From positions 15,362,501 to 15,426,500 of the forward strand of contig BSBM01000643.1 in assembly GCA_027924585.1 (NCBI GenBank): a stretch of 64,000 bases of DNA, read 5' to 3'. Below are positions 53,058 through 62,042 of the stretch, piece by piece; position 1 is the first letter of the stretch; every line of letters starts with the position of its first letter. A program made the translations under genes and the position numbers. This DNA is from Larix kaempferi (lineage: Eukaryota; Streptophyta; Pinopsida; Pinales; Pinaceae). The notes below the pieces were generated by a model. The model was given only the letters and a program-made list of their open reading frames with translations, was not told the DNA's origin and did no database searches.

Positions 53058-53694
53058 CCCATTTGATCCTCCTTTCATTGATTATTTTTACTTTCATGAG
53101 GTGCTCCCACCAAATTGAAGCTCTTCCATTTAGATTGTAAATGGAAATTCTGGCCTTTTCATTTCCTGAGTAATCGTGAATCCTGAAATATTTCTTCATC
53201 CCAAGAAGCCATGCCTCTATCTCTTGGCCATTCTTACCTTCTCCATCAAATTTTGGAGGTATTGCCTTCCTAAACACTCCCTGTGGAATTATTTTGAACT
53301 TCTTTCTTCCCCCAAACCTGCTAGAAGTATGCCTTGGAATTATTTGAGAACCTCTGGAGTCACATGACTTTCTAGAAGAAGATTTTGAGGAGGGTGTTCT
53401 ATGCTTTTTGCTCATAGAACTATTTCTTGGGATTGGATTACTCTTCCTAGAATGATCTCTAGAGAGACTCCCTGCATCTCTTCCTTCTTTTCCTACATTG
53501 CTTGGGTTGGACCCAAGGTTTATTCTTTGTTGCATATAAGTGAGGCTCTGCAAAATAGCAGCATTGATCTGGTTTTGTTCTTCATGAGCCTTCATCAATC
53601 TTTCATTAAAGCTTAGCATGGTTTCAACCAAATTATGAGGAGTTATTAGCTCCCTTCTCCCATTGGATTCAATCTCAGCATGTCCTCCTTGCAC
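53058..53694 (-). pseudogene. Gag, N-terminal half (second minus-strand gypsy element)
   Basis: Open from Met at 53694 to the insertion point at 53058. It begins with a polar N-terminus (NGRRELITPHNLVETMLSF), then a Ser/Arg/Lys-rich linker, then the gag core AIPPKFDGEGKNGQEIEAWL and NLNGRASIWWEHLMKVK. The last codons belong to the gag fold and continue at 50122 in the right-hand part. The frame was intact when the copia-type element landed here. Confidence 0.88.
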
Positions 53695-53994
53695 ATTTTA
53701 TCCTAGTACATCATCATCATGCTCATAAGGGTTCTGGGCATCATTCACGGTCACCATTTGCTTTTCCCTGTATGTTGCCTCTGCTACAACTATTCAAGTT
53801 TTATCAGCTGCAACCAATGTGCATTATAAGGATATTTATTAGACATCTTAGGAATGCATATAAAACATAAAACATCCAAATTTAACAAAAGTAACTCATG
53901 GAACAATTTACAGAGCTATGATGCTTTCTTTGCTTTGCCCTATCCCTGTAATTCTGAAAATTACCCATAGGGACAATAAAATATTATACTTTTT

Positions 53995-54625
53995 GTCAAA
54001 ACAACACCACTCATTAGGGTATTTTTGAGGTCTAAAATGGGCATCCTAAGGGAAATAATAAAGTAAGAGTTATAATAATAAAATAAGAGTTCTAAATTTT
54101 AGAGGGGAAAAAGAAAAACTATTTTTTCTTATCGTATTTTTGACATATATCCATAACGGTTTACTCAAATTTCAAGTTCGGTCACTCGTTGGATGTAGAT
54201 TTTAATTCTGCATCCAACCCATACCCACAATGCATACTTTTGAGGCGCCCACAACATGAAAAAATGAAAATTTCAATAAAAAAAACGTATATTTTAATAT
54301 TAAAATAAGTTTTTTTATTGAAATTTTCATTTCGTGGACACCTCAAAAGTATGCAGTGTGGGTATGGGTTGGATGCGGAATTAAAATCCGCATCCAACGA
54401 GTGCCCAAACTTGAAATTTGGGTAAACCTTTAAGGAGATATGTCAAAAATACGATAAGAAAAAGCAGTTTCTTGTTTTTCCCTCCAATTTGTTTTACAAA
54501 TTTTACCCTTATGGTTGACAACATCATCCTTAATCCTATTGGTTTTTATAAACTGAATTTGTATGGTAAATTTTTTGTTTTGAGGCCCATTTTTTACCTC
54601 AAAACTCCCCTAATGAGTGCTTTTA
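53995..54625. repeat. Very large composite foldback in the leader of the gypsy element
   Basis: The inner arms 54128-54297 and 54299-54465 are inverted copies of about 170 bases meeting at TTTTAATATTAAAA with almost no loop. Landmarks: CATCCAACCCATACC against GGTATGGGTTGGATG, and ATTTTTGACATAT against ATATGTCAAAAAT. Each arm contains a smaller palindrome (GTTGGATG.....CATCCAAC). A second, weaker layer pairs 54007-54042 with 54584-54620. No ORF. It is a MITE-type insertion or nested pair between the primer site and gag. Confidence 0.88.
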
Positions 54626-54679
54626 TGCCCGTAGGCTCATTCACACTTCGGCCCATGCAGCCCCAATGCTGCAAGATGG

Positions 54680-54691
54680 GCTCTGATAGCA
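54680..54691 (-). other. Primer-binding site for tRNA-iMet (second minus-strand gypsy)
   Basis: On the minus strand it reads TGCTATCAGAGC, matching TGGTATCAGAGC at 11 of 12 positions, three bases from the LTR. Confidence 0.9.
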
Positions 54692-54694
54692 CTC

Positions 54695-56006
54695 TGTCAT
54701 GTCCCCAGTCACTTCGGTTCCCTTAGAGACGATGGGAGACGACCCTTTAATCCACCTGCTAATTTTTTTCTTCAAACTACCATTAGTCTGCAAAAACCAT
54801 CCTCAGTTTGCACTCTGCAATCCGCAGTGTGCAACTCGGGGAGTCGGGACCATAATTCTTAGTTTCGTAGAATGCACATCCAACTTCCGCAATCCACAAT
54901 CCGCCTTGTGTAATTCGGAAAGTCGAAACCACAAATTTCAAGTTCAACACAATCACCCTTCTGACTTCCGCAAACTGCAATCCGCCTTGCGGGATTCAGA
55001 AAGTCGGAACCACAATTTCACCGCTCCTGGAAGACTTCACCTTCGACTTCTGTAATCCACAATGTGGAACTCAGAAGTCGGAACTCCAAATTCTCTGTTC
55101 CAAAGAAACTACCTCTCTGACTTCCGCAATCCTCCTTGCGGGATTCGGAAAGATGGAACGCCATACCATCAATCCGAAAAATTTTCCCTTCTGGCTTTTG
55201 TAATCCGTGTTGTAGGAGTCAGAAATCGGAATTCCAAAATCACCAATCCGGAAAATTCACCCTTCCGACTTCCGCAATGCGGATTCGGAAAGTCAGAATC
55301 CCAATTGCACAACTTCTCAGGCCCATAACTTCTTCATCCTAAGTCCAATTTGGGAAAGTCTGGTATTGTTGGAAATCTCTCAGTGAGCTCTATGCAAATG
55401 TATGATCTTCAGCCACATTTGAGAACTCAGATCCTGTCCCTCTTCCTACCCAAAATGTGGCCCCAAACCTCCTCAAGGCCTCCTTTCCTCTTTGCAAGGA
55501 TCTCTTAAACTGATCTATCATGGTCCTTCCCTTCATCTAATCCATAGAGGAAGCATAGGTACAATAGGGGATGTCTACCCCCCCCCCCTTATCAAGCCCA
55601 TATGATGCAACACAAAACATCTAAAGGTGTGTGTAGTGCCTAATATACATACACAGTGGAATTAAAACTTAATAACACACACATAGAGTGAAATGCATCA
55701 ACATGTTTTCTTCCAGGAAGGCTGATAAAAAAATAAGGAATGAACCAGCCTCATGATCATGCCTATACACAGGTTCCTACTGATTAATCCATGTAATCAT
55801 TTCATTCACATTGACTTGAAATAACATATAAACACAACATAGGAAATTAACATCATTTAGAACCACAGAATGGACATAATTTAGATCACAAAGAACACTT
55901 ATCTTTAAGATGAAGCTGTCAAAGCAACTGGCTATGTGAGAGCAATGTTCCACCCAACCATAGGTCTTTGTCCAGCCTATATTCTTTCAGCTGAGAGACC
56001 ACCCCT
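54695..56006 (-). repeat. 5' LTR of the second minus-strand gypsy element, truncated
   Basis: It starts TGTCATGTCCCCAGTCAC and follows the left LTR to GAGAGACCACCC, then loses homology. About 1 kb of LTR found at 45250-46234 in the left copy is missing here. Confidence 0.9.
54790..55290. repeat. Palindrome-rich tandem repeat in the 5' LTR
   Basis: The equivalent of 44050-44570. Units recur about every 70 to 90 bp and carry CGACTTCCGCAATCC and GGATTCGGAAAGTCGG arms around CCTTGCGG. Confidence 0.82.
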
Positions 56007-56038
56007 CAACTGTTCTACTGAATGAGAAGAACAATTCA

Positions 56039-56090
56039 CATTATGTGGATACAAGGATTACATGAAATCATTCCTTGTATCCACATAATG
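56039..56090. repeat. Perfect 19-bp inverted repeat (hairpin)
   Basis: The arms 56039-56057 (CATTATGTGGATACAAGGA) and 56072-56090 are exact reverse complements, with a 14-base loop. The right arm plus loop part 56061-56083 recurs in reverse at 57665-57687 within the neighbouring LTR. A transcript would form a stable hairpin. Confidence 0.95.
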
Positions 56091-56375
56091 CGAACTGTAT
56101 CCAGACAACAGTTCAATTGAATGGGTCGGCTCTGTTATGGCGGATTCTAAGAAGCAGGATTACACTACACAGATAAACACAAATATGCACAGACAATATG
56201 TAGGAATGCGAAGTGTTCTTCTCTATTACTTGCAAACAAATAGCTTGATGTATGTTACAATATTATACATGCTTATATAGAATTTTGAGACGCTTGGGTG
56301 CCTTCCCGTTACGCTCAGTTACAAAGAAGAAGTTAGAACGGTTCAACCGTTACAGTCGACTAGAAGACAGAGAGA

Positions 56376-56605
56376 CATTCTGTCGAAGTTCGATAGTCGT
56401 TGGTCGCATGTCAACATTGTTTGTCGATGTCGCGAAACTGTGAGGTTGTTGAACATGTCAAAGGTGCAGAGTGTGTCGCGGTATGTTGAATTTGAGACTT
56501 GTCGGAGTTGTGTCGAAATCGGAACCTTTCAGAGTTGTTGAGTTTGTCGAAGTCATGTCGAGTTGAAACTTGTCGAAGTTGTATCAACATCGATGACTTG
56601 TCGCA
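56376..56605. repeat. Degenerate TTGTCGAAG repeat array
   Basis: Words such as TTGTCGAAGTT, TGTCGATGTCG, TTGTCGGAGTTG and TTTGTCGAAGTCATG recur about a dozen times at irregular short spacing. The array is CG-rich compared with its surroundings. Confidence 0.75.
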
Positions 56606-56638
56606 GTCGATGTTAGCATTAGACAACAATGCCAACTG

Positions 56639-58560
56639 CGATGTGGATCATTTAAATCCCTAAATTTTATCCTAAGTCTTGCTTAAGTCTTAATCCCTTT
56701 AATTAATTTAAATTTTTATTTAAATCGTGACTAGGATCTAAATGGGTTTAAGTGGGATTAGGGGGAAAGCTTATATGTTTTTATTTTTAAAATAAAATAA
56801 TAAATTAACGATAAAGTGGGAAACGTGTGTATCTTGGAGAACCCACGTGATTTCATCTTGACATGCATAAAACTAATGCATACAAATGGAAATTTGATTA
56901 ATATGATTATTCATTAATTCCGAAAGAACCCATGTGGGTGGGAGTTCTGAGCAGACAAAGGAGAATGTTTGTCGGAGAAGGGATTTTAATACGAATTATT
57001 GAGTCTGCAATCCAATTGTTGGATTTTTTTCTACTAAAACTCTATCCAATTTGTCTCTATAATGTTCTAGTGAAGTGGCTAATGGTATAGCTAACTGTCT
57101 TGGTGAAATTCTAAGCACATATGACACTGATGTGTTTTCACTATTGTGCAGTCAGACCAATTTGTCTCTGGTTGTACCAGTGAAGTGGAAAATGGTGTAG
57201 CTAACTGTCTTGGTGGAATTCTGAGCACATATGACAGTGATCTGTTTTCACTATTGTGCGGTCATAAGGAAATCAAGGAAGTGAAATGCATTATTTGGCA
57301 TGGAATTGGATTTAAGCGAATTTCCTAATTGCCAAGAGTTTAATCCTGAGAAATTATGGGACTGGTGAGATGTATGTCTAGTGAATGCATGAGTATCATC
57401 TCGGGGGTGGTGTTTTCTTCGAAGATTAATGAGAAAAATTTCCTACAGTTGGGTGGAGAATGCCGCACACAGATCTAGTTGCCCAATTCAAATATTTTTC
57501 CAGATAAGTTTTCAATTTCTGGAAATTATGTTTTAATTTCTCAATATTATTTATTTGATGAATGGTGAAACAATTTCCATAGTTTTTGTTTTAATTTCTG
57601 AAATTTTATTTAATTGATGACTGGTAAAAATTTATATGATTTTCCTTGTTTAATTTTCTAAATGTGGATACAAGGAATGATTTCATGTTTTGTTTGCTTA
57701 AAATTCCTGTAGATGGAAGAAAATAAGTTTTAATTTCTGGAAATTGATGTTTTATTTTCTCAATATTATTTATTGGATGAATGATAAAACAATTTCCATA
57801 ATTTTCTATTTTAAATTTTAGAAATGTGAATCTAAAGAATTGGTCCATGCATTGCTTGGTTGTATTCATGCATATGGAATGGATGCAAGTTTTACTACGC
57901 AGTATATTGTTAAAATTTATATTCACGAGAAGGAAAGTTTATGAATGGATAACTAAGTTGAAATTCTATTCATTTTTGTTATATTTACTCTATAACTTGG
58001 ATGCTTCTCATGATTAAATATTTGTCATAACAATTCCCTATAGTGATTACTAGTTACTACGCAGTTCAAATGAAATGTGTGTTAAAATATGTTGAAGAGT
58101 TTTAACTCGTATTTTTCATATAAATGGGAGAAAATAATTTCTAAAGAGATAAATGAAATTGTTTGAAATAATTATTTAAAGAAGTTTAAATATTTATGTT
58201 GAAGATGGGTTTGACCCATTATGCTTGAAAGTTTAAATATAAACAATTACCATATGCTAAGGCTTGTTTAATATGCCTTGTATTGGATGGTATGGTGGTT
58301 TTGAAAACCATAGGTGGGATTTTGTTTGTTTATTTTGGAAATACCATGAGTTTACACTTGTATATTGAACCTTGAATGGATGGTATTTTGTATTTCAAAA
58401 CCACAGGCTGAATTAGTTTATTCAAAGTAGAAATCGTATTTATGTCGAAGCTTAAGATTTAGCTTTGTTTATTATTCTTTGTATGAATGGTATTATTGTT
58501 TTGAAAACCATAGGTTGAATCAAGCATAATACCATGGGTTGGATTGGTAAGGAATTGGTT
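56639..58560 (+). repeat. 5' LTR part of the coding-poor element, copy 2
   Basis: It shares with 60840-61275 the segments CCCTAAATTTTATCCTA, GGGTTTAAGTGGGATTAGGG and GACATGCATAAAACTAATGCA. It shares with 25493-29065 (inverted) GGGTGGTGTTTT, GGTTGGGTGGAG, and the GCCTTGTATTGGATGG-type part. Its right boundary is approximate. Confidence 0.78.
57045..57270. repeat. 110-bp tandem duplication in the LTR
   Basis: CTAACTGTCTTGGTG occurs at 57091 and 57201. Both units carry GAATTCT.AGCACATATGACA and GTTTTCACTATTGTGC. The family LTR at 25493-29065 has a related but separate duplication in the matching area. Confidence 0.9.
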
Positions 58561-58879
58561 AGTGCATTCCATGCACACACCTAAAAGGAATGGACGCATT
58601 CCAGGTGTTATGTTGTGTCATGGTTGCCGACATTAATTACACCTTAAGGGAACAAACACATTCATGTTGTTTCAGTGACGAGAAGTCAGTCATGTAAAAT
58701 GATATGTTTTTAGTTTTATGATAATACATTTTGATAAATATATGATACTGATGAGCTTGGATAGCCATTTTGTGTTTATCAGATATACATGTAGGTTGAT
58801 GCTTGCATATTGAAGTAATGAAGTAAAGCTAAAGACAAAGATTTTGAAAGCCTAGTATGAGTTATAATCTCTTGTAGGT

Positions 58880-59060
58880 GACCAGAGTTTGGGTGATATT
58901 TCTATGCACACATACAAAATCACTAGAAGGTGTTGTGTGTGAGGATGTAATGTGGACTCTAAGTTGATTGAACCTGATTGATGAAGTTTGGGAAGCCTTT
59001 CTACGCACACACAGAAAAGCACTAGAGGGTGTTGTGTGTGGCGATGTAATGTGGACCCCA
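58880..59060. repeat. 99-bp tandem duplication in the coding-poor element, copy 2
   Basis: Units start at GTTTGGG near 58887 and 58986; both contain AGGGTGTTGTGTGTG-like sequence and GATGTAATGTGGAC. Copy 1 has this region once (near 29890-29980). Confidence 0.85.
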
Positions 59061-59337
59061 AATTGTCAATGTTTCTTTGAGAATGAATCTCCTCAAACTA
59101 AAATTATTCTTAGTCGAGTGCCTGCATTGAGGACGTGACTTCTCTAAAAGAGCAGAAGACTTTGCAAGTTGGTGTTACAGTAAAGGTTGAAGCAATATAA
59201 TAACTTAATAAAAACCCTCACCTACTAACAAAAGTCAGAGGGGGGTGGAGGTTCCTGGTATAACAAACGAACCTAATAACAATAACAACAACAATAATAA
59301 TAATGATGATACAATAAAAGTGATTGATGTCACAGTG

Positions 59338-59555
59338 CCTGAAAGGGTTGATCCATGGCTGCGCTGGAAGAATTGAGAATTGATGGCATGGTGCCTAAAA
59401 TTGTTGATCCATGGATATGCTCGAAGAATTGAGCATTTATGTCATTGTGCCTGAAATGGGTTGATCCATGGCTGCGATGGAATAACTAAGCGTTGATGTC
59501 ATTGTGCCTGAAAAGGGTTGATCCATGGTTGCATTGGAAGAAGAAGATTATGCAA
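59338..59555. repeat. 56-bp tandem repeat, four copies, copy 2
   Basis: GGTTGATCCATGG cores recur at about 56-bp steps from 59347. It is the reverse complement of the five-copy array at 30245-30545. Confidence 0.9.
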
Positions 59556-59644
59556 GTTGGTGCTTGCATTGAGGATGTGTTTTCCTATGGATGAAGATAA
59601 ATCCAATGCAAGACAATCTCTTGCATGTTATAGAAAGAGAATTT

Positions 59645-59860
59645 GTTGTATCCAGTGAGATTGGTTAAGCTGGTTGTAGCCAGTGTTGTTGGTTGAACTA
59701 GTCGTATCCAGTGAGATTGGTTAAATTGGTTGTAGCCAATGTTTTTTATTTAACTAGTTGTAGCTAGTGTGCTTAGTTGAACTGGTTGTATCCAATGATA
59801 TTGGTTAAACTGGTTGTAGCCAGTGTTGAAAATTGAATTGGTTGTAGCCTAGTTCTGAAA
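59645..59860. repeat. GGTTGTAGCCAGTG minisatellite
   Basis: Alternating short units such as TGGTTGTAGCCAGTGTTG and CTAGTCGTATCCAGTGAGAT recur about nine times. It was not seen as an array in copy 1, so it has expanded in this copy only. Confidence 0.82.
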
Positions 59861-60588
59861 CTTTGTCGTTGGGGATTTAATGTGGAATTGGTGGTGACCG
59901 AGTCCCGCTAGTGGTAAATATTTAAACTTGGTGCAGGTTGTATACTTGTGAGTATAAAGAAAAGAGAAAGATACCAAGGATCAAAATAAATCCATGGGCA
60001 TGGGGGAGCTCCGGATGGGTCTGATAAATAGGGGGAACTCTTACTCTTATCTTTTTACTTATGTTATTACTTTCTAGAAAGAGAAAGTTGTGAAATGCAT
60101 GTTATAGCTGAAACATTGTTGTGTTTATTTTGTTTGAAATAAACAATGAATGTTAAAGTAGTTAAAAAATTATGTAAAAGAAAATTGGAATAATCTCTAC
60201 CTATATGCATATGTTGAGCTAAGAATGAAATGCATGAATGTATTCTGAGCAAAGCTTAAAAATGGTTGGTTATTTAAGCAAATAAATTGGCTAGTTTTTA
60301 ATATGTTAGCTTAATGAATACATGGTGATTAAATTTCACAGGAAAAACTTTCGTTGGAAGTCGGTTGGTATTGTCTCAAAAGTTAAAGTGAAGTGGCACA
60401 AGCTCATGTTGTCATCAACAAAAACAATGTGATGAAGTTTGTCATAGTTTAGTGAACCCGATTCATCTTTGAAGAAACAGCTTGAAATCTTAAATTCTAG
60501 GAAATCCTTGCATATATTTTGATATTTGATGTATGTAAACATTGTATAAATTCCTATAAGCATTAGAACACCGAGGACTGTGTAAACT

Positions 60589-60603
60589 TTAAGGGGGAGG
60601 GGA
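60589..60603 (+). other. Polypurine tract of the coding-poor element, copy 2
   Basis: TTAAGGGGGAGGGGA ends one base before the 3' LTR start TGTAACACCC. It is preceded by GAACACCGAGGACTGTGTAA, close to the matching place in copy 1. Confidence 0.88.
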
Positions 60604-60604
60604 C

Positions 60605-61279
60605 TGTAACACCCTTGGTTTGAAACCCCTAATATGTTGATGGACATTGTTTATGAATGCCCGCAAGGCTGAACATATTGTATTTTTTGTAATTATTAAT
60701 ATTAAAATCCACAACTAGTTGTCCTGAGGCAGTGCACGAACGAGATCGGGGACTCATGTATTCACCAGAGATAGTAAGGGGGTTAGGAGTTCTTCGGTAT
60801 GAAACTGTGTTCTTCGGTATGAAATTGTGATATGACGCCATTAAACCTTTAAGTCCCTAAATTTTATCCTATGTCTTGCTTAAGTCTTATTCCCTTTGAT
60901 TAATTTAAAACTTGCTTTAAACCATGATTAGGATTTAAATGGGTTTAAGTGGGATTAGGGGGGAGAGCTTATATGTTTTTTATTTTTTAAATAAAAATAA
61001 AAATAATAAAGTGGGAAACATGGGTCTCTTGGAGACACCACGTGGTTTCATCTTGACATGCATAAAACTAATGCATGCAAATGGAAATTTGATTAATATG
61101 ATTATTCATTCATTCTGGAAGAACCCATGCAAGTGGGAGCTCTAAGCGTACAAAGGATAATGTTTTTCTAAGAAGGGATTTTGATACGAATTCATGAGTT
61201 TGTAAACCAATTGTTGGAGTTTTTTTCTGTTGAAACTCTATCCAATTTGTCTCTGTAATGTTCTAGTGGAGTGGCTAAC
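60605..61279 (+). repeat. 3' LTR part of the coding-poor element, copy 2
   Basis: It begins TGTAACACCCTTGG and shares AATTATTAATATTAAAATCC and TATTCACCAGAGAT with the inverted LTR end at 28860-29065. It stops at GTGGCTAAC near 61279, where homology with 57080 ends. Confidence 0.88.
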
Positions 61280-61400
61280 AGGGATGATTTTAAGAACCCC
61301 CCCAAAATTTATATGTATTAAAAAAGGGTGAATCTTCCCGATATATAGGAACTTTTGAAGACAATTTTATCAATAATATAATATGTATATATAATTTTTT

Positions 61401-61575
61401 TGGCGAATCTTTCATTTCATTATATAATCCTGTAAAATCTTGGCGAATATTTCACTAGATTATAAGATATTGTAAAATATTTGTGAATATTTCACTTAAT
61501 TATAAAAAATTGTAAAAACTTGGCGAATGTTTCATTGATTTATAAAATATAGTAAAAATTTGGCGAATCTTTTTC
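61401..61575. repeat. 40-bp tandem repeat, about four and a half copies
   Basis: TGGCGAAT (or TGTGAAT) starts at 61401, 61441, 61482, 61521 and 61561. Each unit continues TTTCA..., an AT-rich middle and TGTAAAA. This steady 40-base step is the same length as the main unit of the satellite that begins at 62043, but the sequences differ. Confidence 0.92.
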
Positions 61576-62042
61576 CATTAAGACTCAAGCTTTTGATTAT
61601 GTAGATTACTAAGGTAGTGCAACAGAAGAACATACACCAGAGCTTAACTATGGACTCTCTCGTCCTAGACTCTCGAATGAACAAGTGTATGAATGAGGAG
61701 AGGATGGATTTATTTACACATTTCACAAGCAGTATTTGATCACTCACAACTAGAAGGTGTCGATGAAACACGACTACACTAACTAGATTCAGGGCAAGTA
61801 GGGACTCTACTTTCTATCTCGTCCCTTAATGGTCCAATGGACATGTGGGGTCATGAATCTTGACATGCCAACAAATTGATAGAATTAAGTGAATATCCTA
61901 GTAGCGGGTCACTTCCTTTATATAGAGATATAGTTATTGCACCAATTCTAAGATTCCAACCAATCTTCTCACCAAAATTTCTTCTCTTTGGTGTCGAATG
62001 GTAGGAGAGTTTCATATTTGTCACTGAATACTTAAAATGGCT
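61576..62042. other. Gene-free stretch before the satellite
   Basis: No gene was recognised. It separates the 40-bp array from the higher-order satellite. Confidence 0.45.

Larger units (their letters stand above)
43960..56006 (-). mobile_element. Minus-strand chromodomain-type Ty3/gypsy element, truncated
   Basis: Left LTR 43960-46234 (3') and a truncated right LTR 54695-56006 (5') flank a minus-strand gag, protease, RT, RNase H and integrase. The primer site (54680-54691) and polypurine tract (46235-46248) are present. The gag is split by a 2.9-kb copia-type element (50123-53057), and a large foldback sits in the leader. Motifs are close to those of the element at 5402-17750 (for example HVFHxSLxKxYVHDP-type C-terminus), so both belong to the same clade, but the LTRs are unrelated. 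The right end is cut off at the junction with 56013-56632. Confidence 0.9.
56013..56632. mobile_element. 620-bp insertion of unknown type between two truncated LTRs
   Basis: It is bordered by CAACTG on both sides (56007-56012 and 56633-56638). It contains a perfect hairpin near the left end, a TTATATAG segment near 56273 and a TGTCGAAGTT-type repeat array in the right half. It has no ORF of note. Size and content could fit a solo LTR, but TG/CA ends next to the duplication were not found. Confidence 0.45.
56639..61279 (+). mobile_element. Coding-poor LTR retrotransposon, copy 2 (truncated)
   Basis: A plus-strand copy of the family at 25493-33948. It consists of a left LTR part (56639 to about 58560), an internal part (about 58560-60604) and a 3' LTR part (60605-61279). 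The junction of 5' LTR and interior, with the primer site, is missing, so it has suffered an internal deletion. Both ends are cut. It has no coding capacity, as in copy 1. Confidence 0.86.
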
